Counted from the stretch's first letter, positions 16,617-26,311 are shown. The stretch: 64,000 bases of DNA from Paenibacillus sp. J2TS4 (GCF_018403245.1 NZ_BOSH01000001.1:744001-808000), one strand, 5' to 3'. Numbers and translations are program-made. Notes: generated by a model not told the origin, from the letters alone.

Positions 16617-17620
16617 ACCCGTGCACAGGTTGATTGTCTAATGTTTAATGCGCCGGGCAGAACGATTTCCTGCCCCTGAATTCCGGGCTCCTTGATCTGC
16701 TGGAATAATAGCTCAACCGCTATGCTGCCCATCACTTTGGCCGGTTGAGTTATCGAAGTAAAGTAATCGACGTATTCCGCAGGCAGCGGAGTATATTCGT
16801 CATCAAATGTAACCAGGCTAATGTCCTCCGGTATTCGTAAATTGTATTCGTTAATCATTTGAACGGCGACCAGCAAGTCGCCAGGATGAGCAATGAAGAT
16901 GGCGGTAGGTCTCTCGGATCGGTTCAGAATGGCTCTCATGGCTTCTGCTATCGTCATCCCGGCTTCATCCAGATCGATTAATCGATCGGAGCCGGTCTCC
17001 ATTCCTTTTTCAAGCAAGGCAATCTGAAACCCGCGAATCCGGTCTCTATAAGTGGAGAAACGGGAGGGAGTAACCATGGCGATCCGGCTATGGCCTATGG
17101 AAAAAAGATAATTCGTCAGGTTCATCGCTCCCAGCAGATTGTCTCCTCGAACCAAATGCAAATTTTCTCCCTCCACCTTCTGATCGACCAGGACGGAGGG
17201 GATTCCGCTTTGCTTGAGCAGATGAAGATGGTCGCTCTGTTGATTCTTGCTGAGCAGAATGATTCCTTCCACATCGCGGGCGATCATTTGGGAAACAACC
17301 GCCTTTTCCTTATTTAACCCGCTGGAGTTCCCGATGAGGACCATATAGTCCTTCTCAAAAGCTTTTTCTTCCACCCCCAACAGAATGTCCATCCCAAAAG
17401 AATTAGCCGCAATGCTGCTTGTAAGCGGCAGCACTAATCCAATCATCATCGTGCCTTCGTTCGATCGTTTCATTTCGTTTGCATTCAAATTCAGCTTTCT
17501 CATCGCTTCCAGAACTCTCTGTCTGGCGGTGGCGGATACATTCTCGTGGTTATTGATCACTCTGGATACGGTCGCTTTCGAGACTTTAGCTAAGTCTGCG
17601 ACTTCCTGAAGCTTGGACAT
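16613..17620 (-). CDS. LacI-family transcriptional repressor
   Basis: A 335-residue LacI/GalR protein: N-terminal helix-turn-helix and hinge (KLQEVADLAKVSKATVSRVINNHENVSATARQRVLEAM, seen in two parts), then a periplasmic-binding-protein-like effector domain (GLVLPLTSSIAANSFGMDIL; RIRGFQIALLEKGM; PEDISLVTFDDEYTPLPAEYVDYFTSI; PGALNIRQST). Two adjacent ATG codons exist; the second (17620) has better spacing from GAGAGGGG. It has its own sigma-A promoter and an operator-like palindrome in its leader, and an inverted copy of that site lies in the promoter of the divergent GH95 gene. It probably represses both itself and GH95 until a sugar binds. Confidence 0.92.
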   Translation of the reverse strand: MSKLQEVADLAKVSKATVSRVINNHENVSATARQRVLEAMRKLNLNANEMKRSNEGTMMIGLVLPLTSSIAANSFGMDILLGVEEKAFEKDYMVLIGNSSGLNKEKAVVSQMIARDVEGIILLSKNQQSDHLHLLKQSGIPSVLVDQKVEGENLHLVRGDNLLGAMNLTNYLFSIGHSRIAMVTPSRFSTYRDRIRGFQIALLEKGMETGSDRLIDLDEAGMTIAEAMRAILNRSERPTAIFIAHPGDLLVAVQMINEYNLRIPEDISLVTFDDEYTPLPAEYVDYFTSITQPAKVMGSIAVELLFQQIKEPGIQGQEIVLPGALNIRQSTCARV

Positions 17621-17635
17621 CATTGTTCCCCTCTC

Positions 17636-17647
17636 TGAAACGTTGCA
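17636..17647. promoter_or_regulatory. LacI-type operator, site A (in lacI leader)
   Basis: TGAAACGTTGCA is a partial palindrome around the central CG typical of LacI-family operators. It lies between the promoter and start codon of the LacI gene. The exact reverse complement occurs at 17768-17779. Confidence 0.65.
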
Positions 17648-17661
17648 GTTTTCATGCTTTC

Positions 17662-17690
17662 ATCCTAACTTACCGCTATTTTTTTGTCAA
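17662..17690 (-). promoter_or_regulatory. Sigma-A promoter of the LacI gene
   Basis: On the minus strand TTGACA (17690-17685) is followed after exactly 17 bases by TAGGAT (17667-17662). Transcription would start about 35 bases before the coding region and read through operator site A. Confidence 0.75.
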
Positions 17691-17766
17691 AATGAAGCTC
17701 CTAAAGGAAGGTGCATGCAAAAATTCATCTTGATCCTTGCAGGATTACCTTTTAGAATAGAGCTAG

Positions 17767-17796
17767 TTGCAACGTTTCAGAAACATATCATACAGT
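17767..17796 (+). promoter_or_regulatory. Probable GH95 promoter overlapping operator site B
   Basis: TTGCAA (17767-17772) and TACAGT (17791-17796) are spaced by 18 bases. The operator TGCAACGTTTCA (17768-17779), exact reverse complement of site A, overlaps the -35 element. A bound LacI protein would block this promoter. The predicted start point is near 17803, just before repeat copy A. Confidence 0.5.
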
Positions 17797-17811
17797 TCAA
17801 TAATATTCTAT

Positions 17812-18007
17812 CTATATAAATTGAACTAATGATGAATAGCTCATGAAGTGGAGAAAGAAAGATGCTTCCAGGGCGAGTTTTGGCTTTGTATTCCTACCAT
17901 CCGAAGGCCCATCCATATAGAAGGAATACAAAACAAGATGTTTGAAGCTTCGGAGGCACTTTCCTTCGGAACGAAATGACAGCTATTCTTTAGTTCAACA
18001 TATATAG
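17812..18007 (+). repeat. Dispersed inverted-terminus element, copy A (196 bp, shortened)
   Basis: The ends are complementary: CTATATAAATTGAACTAA at the left against TTAGTTCAACATATATAG at the right, then AATAGCT/AGCTATT. The interior is nearly identical to copies B and C (for example GAAGTGGAGAAAGAAAGATG and GGAGGCACTTTCCTTCGG), but a hairpin arm of about 65 bases is missing. The junction created leaves TTTGTATTCC and GGAATACAAA as a perfect inverted pair. No target-site duplication was evident. The element would be transcribed as part of the GH95 leader. Confidence 0.85.
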
Positions 18008-18043
18008 TCCTATTGATCTGACAGATTTGGAGGAGGAGAAGCT

Positions 18044-20458
18044 TTGATTGAACATCAACTGGAAGGAAGCAAGCGAGCGCACGGCATGAAGCTGCGCAAG
18101 CCGGCAACGAAGTGGCAGGATGCTCTGCCAAGCGGCAATGGAACGATGGGGGCTATGGTTTATGGAAGCATCCAGGAAGAAACGATTCTGCTTAACCATG
18201 AGGAGCATTGGGAGGGAAGTGTAACGAAGCCGCTTCCCGATTTATCGGGCTATTTGCCGGAGGTTAGAAGACTGCTGGCGGAAGGAAAGTTCAAGGAAGC
18301 CAATACATTCTATCCCGATAGGCTTCGAGAGGCGGGTTATATTGTCCAGACGGGCCGGTTTCAGCCTGGCTTCGATCTCAAGCTGCGGACAGAGACGCAG
18401 TATGCTTTTCGGGATTACATACGCGAGCTGGATTTTGAGACGGGCCAGGTTTCGGTTCGCTGGAAGGACGGACAGATCCATTATGACCGTCGATTGTTTG
18501 TCTCCCGAACCGACGATGTAGTTGCTCTTGTTGTTCGGGCAGATCGTAAGGGAGCTATTTCTCTGGAGCTGGAATTGCTGCCTCATGATTTGCAGGATGC
18601 GACCGATAAGAAGGGCCATCCGCTGGACTTGCCCCTTTCTTTCGAACAAACAGTGGAAGAGGACTTTCTCATTGCTACGGGAAAGCGGGAGAAAGACGGC
18701 TCCGAATTCGGGGCGGTGGCCCGTATTGTCTCTGTAGGAGGAAGCCGTGAAGTGAAGGAGGATAAGCTGGTTATTGCTGAAGCCGACGAGGTGATCATTC
18801 TTACCCGGCTTTTTGCACAGGGAGAGAGCGCTTCGCAGACACAGCGTCTGAAGGAAGAACTGCTGCAATTGCCTGCCGACTACAACGCTCTGTTCGTTGG
18901 GCATCAAGCCGAGCACAGGAAACTGTTTCTGAGAACGGAATTGGATTTAGATATGGGATCCGGGAGGGATTCCGTTAACGAGCAATTACTGCTGGACGCC
19001 TACAATGGCGACGTTCCTGCAGCGCTGATGGAGCGGATGTTTGATTATGGCCGCTACTTGCTGCTTTCCAGCTCGCGCCCCGGGGGGCTGCCCGCCAATC
19101 TGCAAGGAGTTTGGAACGGCTCTTATGCTCCGCCCTGGTCCAGCGCTTTTTTTAACAACGAAAACATTCAAATGAATTATTGGCAAGCTTTACCGGGGAA
19201 TATGCCGGAAACGATGCTGCCTTTCTTTGATTTTTTTGAATCGCTTGTGCCGGATATGAGGCAGAATGCTCAAGCCTTTTATGGCTGCCGCGGCATTCTC
19301 GCCCCGCTATTTGCCTCTCCTGATTCGGGATTGAAGAAAAATCTGCAGCCGCATGTCGTTTACTGGTCTGCCGGTGCGGGGTGGCTGGCCCAGCATTTTT
19401 ACGATTATTGGCTGTTCACCGGGGATCGGGACTTCCTGCAGAATCGGGCGGTTCCGTTCATGAAGGAATGCGCCATGTTCTATGAGGATTTCTTCTTTGA
19501 GGGAGAGGACGGTTACTATATTTCGTCTCCGTCCAATTCTCCGGAAAATTGGGCCGGCGGTCATTTCGAGGGAGCGCTGAAGGTGGCCGTTTGCGTAAAC
19601 GCGACGATGGATTTTGCAGTGGCCAAGGAGGTGCTTGCCAATCTCTGTGCAGCCTGCAACGAACTGGGGCTGGAGCCGGACAGCGTACAGAAATGGGAAA
19701 GAATGATCCGCAAAATTCCACCCTATGAGGTGAATGAGGACGGCGCGATTAGAGAATGGATGCATCCGGACTTGCAGGATAACTATCACCATAGGCACCA
19801 GTCTCATATCTATCCTCTTTTTCCCGGCTTGGAAGTGACGGAGGAGACGCAGCCGGAATGGTTTGAAGCCTGCCGCGTGGCGGTCGAGAAACGGCTGGTC
19901 ATTGGTCTAAAGGAGCAGACGGGCTGGTCTCTCTCGCATATGGCCAATATTTACGCCAGATTAGGGGATGGCGACCGGGCATTGGAATGTCTGGAAATCT
20001 CCAGCCGTTCGTGCGTGGGCGATAACCTGCTTACTTACCATAACGATTGGCGGAGTCAAGGAATCACGATGAAAGCGATGTGGGGCCATAGCGCTCCATA
20101 TCAAATTGAAGCGAATATGGGCTGGACGGCCGCGATGTTGGAAATGCTCGTGTTCTCTTCCCCCGGAATGATCAAATTGCTGCCGGCTCTTCCCCGCCCA
20201 TGGACGAGAGGAAGAATCAAAGGAGTAATGGCCAGAGGAGAGGTGGAGGTTGCGATAGAGTGGGATATGGAGGCCGCCCAAGCGACAGCCACTCTCTTAT
20301 CACGCCGGGATCAATGGATTACGATCAAATTTCCGCGGGCTATCCGGCAGCTTAGCTGTACCGGAGAGTGCAGGGATTCCTCCTATGGTCCGCTATATCG
20401 CGAGGTGCACGCAGCCGAGGATCAGGAACTGATCCTGGATATGGCTTTCATCTCCTGA
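18044..20458 (+). CDS. GH95 family glycosidase (alpha-L-fucosidase/galactosidase type)
   Basis: This 804-residue protein matches GH95 inverting enzymes. The N-terminal super-sandwich domain opens with RKPATKWQDALPSGNGTMGA and ILLNHEEHWEGS. The (alpha/alpha) catalytic barrel shows FNNENIQMNYWQALPGNMPE, ISSPSNSPENWAGG, HHRHQSHIYPLFPG and GWSLSHMANIYARLGDGDRA, the places where the family's Asn, Glu and Asp catalytic residues lie. There is no signal peptide, so it acts on imported oligosaccharides in the cytoplasm. The start is TTG at 18044 behind GGAGGAGG. Expression is probably LacI-controlled, through a leader containing repeat copy A. Fucoside or L-galactoside specificity cannot be separated here. 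Confidence 0.9.
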   Translation: MIEHQLEGSKRAHGMKLRKPATKWQDALPSGNGTMGAMVYGSIQEETILLNHEEHWEGSVTKPLPDLSGYLPEVRRLLAEGKFKEANTFYPDRLREAGYIVQTGRFQPGFDLKLRTETQYAFRDYIRELDFETGQVSVRWKDGQIHYDRRLFVSRTDDVVALVVRADRKGAISLELELLPHDLQDATDKKGHPLDLPLSFEQTVEEDFLIATGKREKDGSEFGAVARIVSVGGSREVKEDKLVIAEADEVIILTRLFAQGESASQTQRLKEELLQLPADYNALFVGHQAEHRKLFLRTELDLDMGSGRDSVNEQLLLDAYNGDVPAALMERMFDYGRYLLLSSSRPGGLPANLQGVWNGSYAPPWSSAFFNNENIQMNYWQALPGNMPETMLPFFDFFESLVPDMRQNAQAFYGCRGILAPLFASPDSGLKKNLQPHVVYWSAGAGWLAQHFYDYWLFTGDRDFLQNRAVPFMKECAMFYEDFFFEGEDGYYISSPSNSPENWAGGHFEGALKVAVCVNATMDFAVAKEVLANLCAACNELGLEPDSVQKWERMIRKIPPYEVNEDGAIREWMHPDLQDNYHHRHQSHIYPLFPGLEVTEETQPEWFEACRVAVEKRLVIGLKEQTGWSLSHMANIYARLGDGDRALECLEISSRSCVGDNLLTYHNDWRSQGITMKAMWGHSAPYQIEANMGWTAAMLEMLVFSSPGMIKLLPALPRPWTRGRIKGVMARGEVEVAIEWDMEAAQATATLLSRRDQWITIKFPRAIRQLSCTGECRDSSYGPLYREVHAAEDQELILDMAFIS

Positions 20459-20636
20459 GCCGAACAGAGGGCAGGACATGATATATGGTTGGGGTCCAAA
20501 CCATAATTAGTGCAGGACGAAGGCAAAGAGAGATGAATCTTGGTCAGGTGCGGTGAAATAGGTGCAGATCAGTGGCATACAAAAGGGAACAAGTCTCTAT
20601 AAACGATGGCCGGTGTTATAAAAGGAGTGAGTGACG

Positions 20637-23600
20637 ATGTTCTTCAGAATAGAGCAGCTGAGCAAGCAAGTGGAGGAACTGGCGGCGTACCGTTACCGGG
20701 AGGAAAGAGGCATTTCCCCTTTATGCATGAAGCCCGATCCGTCAGGAGAGGTAGGCGCATACCCGACTGAAGAAGGGGAGTGGTCGGAAGTCCAAATAGG
20801 GGACCGCTGGAAAGGCCGGGATGCTTATTTATGGCTGGCGGCCGACGCAGTCATCCCCGAGGCATGGAAGGGCAGGAAGGTGGTCGGCCGGTTTTGCTTT
20901 GGCAGCGGCGGAGGAGGGAATAACCGCGGGTTTGAATCCCTGCTCTTTCTTAATGGCCAGCCTTATCAAGGGGTGGACACGAACCATCAGGAAGTCTTTT
21001 TTCCGTCGGATTGTGCGGGGTCTCAGGTCTCATTGAGGTTCAGATTATGGACCGGACTCAATGGCTATGGCAGAAGGCAGCCCGTTGAGCACCAGTTGAT
21101 GAGAGCGGATCTCGCCTGGCTCGATCCAACGACCGATGATTTCTATTTTACGAGCAGGGCCGTGATCGAAACCGTTCAGGTACTGACCGAGAGCCAGCCG
21201 GAAAGACAGGAGCTGCTTTCTCTGCTCCATCAGTCCTTCCTGCTCATCGATTGGTCGCGTCCCGGCTCCCCGATTTTCTACGATTCCATAGAAATCGCCT
21301 TGCAGCAGTTGAAGGCCCGATTGGCGAAACTCCCGAAGCAGCATGCGGTAACCGTTCAGTGTGTCGGGCATACCCACATTGATGTAGCCTGGCTATGGCG
21401 TTTGCGGCATGCGCGGGAGAAGAGCGCCCGCTCCTTTGCAACCGTACTGCGTCTGATGGAGCAGTATCCCGATTATATCTTCATGCAGACCCAGCCGCAG
21501 CTTTACGACTATTTAAAGCAGGATTACCCCGAACTGTACGGGGAAATCCGGACCCGCATCGAGGAAGGACGCTGGGAGCCCGGCGGGGCGATGTGGCTGG
21601 AGGCGGATTGCAATTTGCCTTCCGGGGAATCGCTTGTCCGCCAACTGCTGGCGGGAACCCGCTTCTTGAAGAGGGAGTTCGGGACCGAATGCAAATATTT
21701 GTGGCTGCCGGATGTGTTCGGCTACAGCTGGGCTTTGCCGCAAATTATGAAGAAGTCGGGCATCGAAGTGTTTATGACGACCAAAATCAGCTGGAACCAG
21801 TACAACCGGATGCCGCATGATACTTTTTATTGGCGCGGCATCGACGGAACGGACATTCTTACCCATTTTATTACAACACCGGACCCCGGGGGAGGAGAAG
21901 GAGCTTTCTATTATACCTACAACGGTGGCGTTACTCCTTATTCCGTAACCGGTATCTGGGATGGATATCGAGATAAGGAAATTAATCAGGAGCTTCTGCT
22001 TTGTTACGGTTATGGAGATGGTGGAGGAGGAGTGAACCGGGAGATGCTGGAGATGCGGCGGCGTCTGGCCGAGCTTCCGGGAGTGCCTCAGGTGACGACC
22101 GGCCGGGCCGATGAGTACTTCGGCCGATTGCAGGATCGGGTGGCTGCCGCGGAGGAATATGTGCACACCTGGGACGGAGAACTGTATTTGGAGATGCACA
22201 GGGGGACGTACACAAGCCAAGCCTATAATAAGCGGATGAATCGGAAGCTGGAGCTTCTGTACCGGGAGGCCGAGTGGTTGGGAGTGACCGCCAGCCTGCT
22301 GCGCAGGGAGTGGTCACTTTATCGGCAAGCAGAGCTGGAAGAGGGATGGAAAATTATATTGCGCAACCAGTTTCACGACATCATTCCCGGTTCCTCGATT
22401 ACCGAGGTATATGAAGATAGCCGCAAAGAATACGATGAAGCCTGGGGAACAGGGCAGAAAGTGTGGCAGAAGGCGGCGGATGAGATCGCAGCCCTGGACT
22501 CGCCAGATCAGGTGGCGGTAACGGTATTCAACTCTGCTCCTTGGGCAAGGACAGAGCTGGTGAGGGTAGAACTGGAGGAAGCCGCGGAGCATGGCGCCTG
22601 GCATGATGACAATGGCAACAGACTGGAAGCGCAGTACGATGGACGGCTGTGGTGGGTCCAGGTGGAGAACATGGCAGCCATGGGGTGGACAACGCTCGTC
22701 TTTACACGAGAATCCCAAACAACTCTTATCCCGGGGCAACCCTATCCTTTTGTCATGAAGGAGGAGGGAATGACTACCCCTTATTATGAAATTTCATGGA
22801 ATTCCAACGGGCAGCTTACCCGAATCTATGACATCCAGGCCGAACGCGAGGTGCTGCTGGCAGGGCAGCGGGGGAATGTACTGCAAGTGTTTGAAGACAA
22901 GCCGAAAAGCCGGCATGAAGCCTGGGACATCGATATTTATTATCAGGAAAAAATGAGAGAGGTCCATGAGCTTGCCGAAGTATCCTGTCTGGAGCTTGGC
23001 CCCTTAAGAGCTAGAATTCGTTGGGAATGGACTTATATGGATTCAACAATTGCCCAGAACATGATCGTGTATAAAAATAGCCGGCGCATAGACTTTGAGA
23101 CCGAGATCGATTGGCACGAGCAGCGGCAGCTGCTGAAGGTCGCATTCCCGGTCGAAATCCGATCGACAGAGGCGACTTATGATATTCAATTCGGCAATGT
23201 GAAGAGGCCCACTCATTGGAACACGAGCTGGGATTATGCCAAATTCGAAACGGTAGGTCATCAATGGGCCGATTTGTCCGAGAGGAGCTACGGAGTCAGC
23301 CTGCTGAACGATTGCAAGTACGGATATGACATTAAAGGCAACGTACTTCGTCTGTCGTTAATTAAATCGGCTTTAGCCCCGGACCCGACAGCCGATCAGG
23401 GGCGGCATTCCTTTACTTATTCGCTTCTTCCCCATCCCGGGGATTGGTTTGAGGGAGGCACGGTGCAGGAAGCCTGGGCGCTCAACCAGCCGCTCACGTA
23501 TGCCAAGGGAAGGCCGGCGGCGGCCTCCAGCTTCTCCTTGTTCACTGTTCATTCTGATCATGTCATGGTAGATGCGGTCAAAAAAGCCGAGGACGGTCAG

Positions 23601-23792
23601 CATGTGGTGCTTCGCATCCATGAATACGGAGGCAAGCGCGGGCAGGCTGCCATCGATTGTGGATACCCGATCGATTGGTGGCAGGAAGGCAATCTGCTGG
23701 AGGAACCGGAAGGAGAACGCTTCCTGAATCAGCCCATCCAAATAGCGCTGCGGCCGTATGAAATCAAAACCTTGCTGATTTGCCCCCGGTAG
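20637..23792 (+). CDS. GH38 alpha-mannosidase
   Basis: A 1051-residue GH38 enzyme that hydrolyses alpha-mannosides, with zinc-binding and nucleophile motifs in the first half: CVGHTHIDVAWLWRLRHAR (His/Asp zinc ligands), WEPGGAMWLEADCNLPSGE and YLWLPDVFGYSWALPQI (nucleophile Asp). The middle three-helix domain (HRGTYTSQAYNKRMNRKLEL) and C-terminal beta domains follow. No signal peptide is present, so substrates are imported glycans. An in-frame GTG lies at 20631, but the ATG at 20637 is better spaced from AAAGGAG. About 180 bases without a clear terminator separate it from GH95; the two may be co-transcribed. Confidence 0.94.
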   Translation: MFFRIEQLSKQVEELAAYRYREERGISPLCMKPDPSGEVGAYPTEEGEWSEVQIGDRWKGRDAYLWLAADAVIPEAWKGRKVVGRFCFGSGGGGNNRGFESLLFLNGQPYQGVDTNHQEVFFPSDCAGSQVSLRFRLWTGLNGYGRRQPVEHQLMRADLAWLDPTTDDFYFTSRAVIETVQVLTESQPERQELLSLLHQSFLLIDWSRPGSPIFYDSIEIALQQLKARLAKLPKQHAVTVQCVGHTHIDVAWLWRLRHAREKSARSFATVLRLMEQYPDYIFMQTQPQLYDYLKQDYPELYGEIRTRIEEGRWEPGGAMWLEADCNLPSGESLVRQLLAGTRFLKREFGTECKYLWLPDVFGYSWALPQIMKKSGIEVFMTTKISWNQYNRMPHDTFYWRGIDGTDILTHFITTPDPGGGEGAFYYTYNGGVTPYSVTGIWDGYRDKEINQELLLCYGYGDGGGGVNREMLEMRRRLAELPGVPQVTTGRADEYFGRLQDRVAAAEEYVHTWDGELYLEMHRGTYTSQAYNKRMNRKLELLYREAEWLGVTASLLRREWSLYRQAELEEGWKIILRNQFHDIIPGSSITEVYEDSRKEYDEAWGTGQKVWQKAADEIAALDSPDQVAVTVFNSAPWARTELVRVELEEAAEHGAWHDDNGNRLEAQYDGRLWWVQVENMAAMGWTTLVFTRESQTTLIPGQPYPFVMKEEGMTTPYYEISWNSNGQLTRIYDIQAEREVLLAGQRGNVLQVFEDKPKSRHEAWDIDIYYQEKMREVHELAEVSCLELGPLRARIRWEWTYMDSTIAQNMIVYKNSRRIDFETEIDWHEQRQLLKVAFPVEIRSTEATYDIQFGNVKRPTHWNTSWDYAKFETVGHQWADLSERSYGVSLLNDCKYGYDIKGNVLRLSLIKSALAPDPTADQGRHSFTYSLLPHPGDWFEGGTVQEAWALNQPLTYAKGRPAAASSFSLFTVHSDHVMVDAVKKAEDGQHVVLRIHEYGGKRGQAAIDCGYPIDWWQEGNLLEEPEGERFLNQPIQIALRPYEIKTLLICPR

Positions 23793-23794
23793 GG

Positions 23795-23908
23795 GGCACT
23801 TTCCTTCGGAACGGAAAGGACGCTTGTCCTTGTTTGATATTTTTCATCTATGGGACAGACAGACTTTGCCGGCACAGATATGGAGTCCAAGAAGTGGAGA
23901 AAGAAAGA
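23795..23908 (+). repeat. Rearranged relic of the dispersed element
   Basis: A 22-base block at 23795-23816 is identical to the right-hand interior of copies B and C, and GAAGTGGAGAAAGAAAGA at 23891-23908 is identical to their left-hand interior. The two blocks occur in reversed order compared with the intact copies, and the terminal inverted arms are not recognisable. It starts immediately after the GH38 stop codon. Confidence 0.65.
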
Positions 23909-23978
23909 GGTCGACAGGGCAAGTTGTGGTGTCCATTAAATGTAATTAAACCTGAGGGCTTCTCCAGGAGGGGATGAG

Positions 23979-26186
23979 ATGAAAAGAAACGGATATAAGC
24001 GATTGTTATTCTCTTACCTGCCTATCTTTTTCTTTATCACCCTGGCCATCGTATTTCTTTCCGTACTTTCCGCAAGCGAGCTGTCCAAAAAAGAAACCAT
24101 TCGCGCCAACGAAGTATTCGCGGGGCATGTTATGCAGATGGTCGATCATACGATGCGGACGATAGAGCAGCAAATCATCAAGGAAGTGCAGACGAACGAC
24201 AAGCTGGCCCAGTTTTACACCGAAAATTACTCCGGCAGTTCAGCTATGACTCTATATGAAATTTCCAATATGCTCAGAGAATGGATCGTCAATATCCCGA
24301 TGATCGATTCGGTCTATTTGGTCCGTTCCTCGGATCAGATGATATTAAGCAATCATTTCATGAAGCCGGTGGCCGAATTCGAAGACCGCGATTTGATTGG
24401 GGAAGCACTGGAATCCCCCTCTTCCATCGCTTATAAATGGACCGACATAAGAAGCTATAGAGTGTTTGAGGATCAGCTTCGGCCGATCAAGGTTGTCACC
24501 TTGATCCACAGAGTACCGCTGCTGAGCGGGGATCAAGGCATCATCGCGGTCAATGTGCAAACCTCTGCTATTGAGAATGTGATCGAGGATCTGGCCGCTT
24601 CAAACCTGAATTTTATTCGTCTGCTGGACCGTCAGGAGTCGCCTATTCTGGACAACAATTCCAACGGCAAAATATTGACGAGCAAGGAATCGAGCTATAC
24701 CGGTTGGAAAATAGAAAGCGGACTGACAAGCGATAATCTCCCTGCTTTTATCTTTTCGTACTCCTCTATTTGGTTTGCACTGAACCTGCTAATGATTGTC
24801 ATAGGGATCGTTTGGATTCTGTTCGTGACACGCCGCAATTACCGGCCGATTGAAGCTATATTGGCCCGCATTGACGCCTATGCTGCTCAAAAGAACAGCC
24901 TTTCGTCCACCCAGGATGAATTCCGCTTTATTGAAACGGCCCTGGATGATTTGGTGGAGAGATCGATGAATTATCAAAAGCAGAGAGAGGACGATCTGAT
25001 TTATCGAAAAAGAATTTTTTATAAGGAAATGGTTGAAGGCGGTTCCCCGATTACAGCGGAGCAATTGTGGACGGAGATGCGCCTGTTGGGCTTTCAGGAC
25101 CCTATTGGAAAGCTGGCGATGGCTGTCGTCGAGCTTGACAAGTATGCGGAATTTGTAGACCGGTACAGCCAGAGGGACCAGTATTTGCTTAAATTTGCAC
25201 TCAGCAGCGTCATAACGGAACTATTTCAGAAGAATGGGATAACGGTCTGGATGGAATGGATTTCTACTTCGCAATTGAGCGTCATGGCTCATCTCCCTGA
25301 TTCGACGGATGACACAAGTCTGGCAGAGCAACATTTCGAGGACGTTATTCAATGGGTGAATCAGCATCTGACCTTCACGGTAACGATAGGACTATCCACT
25401 ATGGCGAAGCAGATTGAAGAAATTCCCGCTCTGCACGAAGAAGCTTTGGAGGCCTTGAAGTACAAGCCGGTCCTCGGCGGAAATCGGATTATTCACAAGG
25501 AAGCGATAAGAATATACCCACAAGGGGAAGTTTACAAACATTTGAACTTATTGCGCTCCCTGGGACAGAAGTATCGGCTGGGCGATATGGAATGGGCGCT
25601 GGAATTAAAGCAAATGTTCCACGCATGCGCGGAGGGCCTGCTCACCCGCGATAGTTTGTCGGCAATTCTGCACAACATGATTTATCATCTGCAAAGAGAA
25701 GTGATGGAGCTGCCGCCGGAAGTCCAAAAATATTGGAACGATGAGACCCTTCCTCTGCTAAACCGGGCTATCGAACGGATGGACACACTGGACGAATTGG
25801 AGAAGGAGCTTCTTTCCATCCTGAACAAGTCGGCGGAGCAGATGGAACAATGGAGGCTGTCTCGCAATAACTACAATCTGATGCTGCAGATTAAATCATT
25901 TACCCACGAGCATTATGCCAATCCTGATCTTTGCCTCACCTATTTAAGCGGCCAATTCGATTTGAACGCCAAATATATTAGCCAGATGTTCAAGGAAAAG
26001 CTCGGCGTCAATTTTCTCGATTATTTGTCTACCGTAAGAATCGGGCAAGCGGAAAGATTGCTGACGGAAACCGATAAACCCGTACAGGAGATCGGGGTTC
26101 TGGTCGGCTATCCGAATGTAAGGTCCTTTTTACGTGTATTCAAAAAGATTACTGGAGTGACACCCGGTGAATTCCGCAAGAAGTGA
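23979..26186 (+). CDS. Membrane-anchored AraC-type regulator (YesN/YtdP-like)
   Basis: The 735-residue protein has a membrane segment at residues 10-30 (LLFSYLPIFFFITLAIVFLS), an external sensor region to about 260, a second membrane segment at about 262-284 (ALNLLMIVIGIVWILFV), a cytoplasmic linker, and an AraC helix-turn-helix pair at about 634-735 (YANPDLCLTYLSGQFDLNAK; PVQEIGVLVGYPNVRSFLRV). The layout fits one-protein sensors that detect a carbohydrate outside and bind DNA inside. It precedes an LplB/YtcP/LipO-type importer on the same strand and probably activates it. The ATG at 23979 follows AGGAGGGG. Confidence 0.9.
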   Translation: MKRNGYKRLLFSYLPIFFFITLAIVFLSVLSASELSKKETIRANEVFAGHVMQMVDHTMRTIEQQIIKEVQTNDKLAQFYTENYSGSSAMTLYEISNMLREWIVNIPMIDSVYLVRSSDQMILSNHFMKPVAEFEDRDLIGEALESPSSIAYKWTDIRSYRVFEDQLRPIKVVTLIHRVPLLSGDQGIIAVNVQTSAIENVIEDLAASNLNFIRLLDRQESPILDNNSNGKILTSKESSYTGWKIESGLTSDNLPAFIFSYSSIWFALNLLMIVIGIVWILFVTRRNYRPIEAILARIDAYAAQKNSLSSTQDEFRFIETALDDLVERSMNYQKQREDDLIYRKRIFYKEMVEGGSPITAEQLWTEMRLLGFQDPIGKLAMAVVELDKYAEFVDRYSQRDQYLLKFALSSVITELFQKNGITVWMEWISTSQLSVMAHLPDSTDDTSLAEQHFEDVIQWVNQHLTFTVTIGLSTMAKQIEEIPALHEEALEALKYKPVLGGNRIIHKEAIRIYPQGEVYKHLNLLRSLGQKYRLGDMEWALELKQMFHACAEGLLTRDSLSAILHNMIYHLQREVMELPPEVQKYWNDETLPLLNRAIERMDTLDELEKELLSILNKSAEQMEQWRLSRNNYNLMLQIKSFTHEHYANPDLCLTYLSGQFDLNAKYISQMFKEKLGVNFLDYLSTVRIGQAERLLTETDKPVQEIGVLVGYPNVRSFLRVFKKITGVTPGEFRKK

Positions 26187-26311
26187 AAGGATTCGGCAGA
26201 ACTCCCCCTTTGTTCCGGAAAACTGTCTCTTGCAGAAATTTGTCCATAGCCTTCAAAAGCGGGCCGATAAGCGAATTTATGGAAAATAGTAACCTCCCGG
26301 AATACTGTCGA

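Noticed and set aside
17812..18007. Riboswitch of a known class upstream of GH95
   Set aside because: The same sequence occurs twice elsewhere away from similar genes and has inverted ends, so it is a dispersed element. I saw no core of a known riboswitch.
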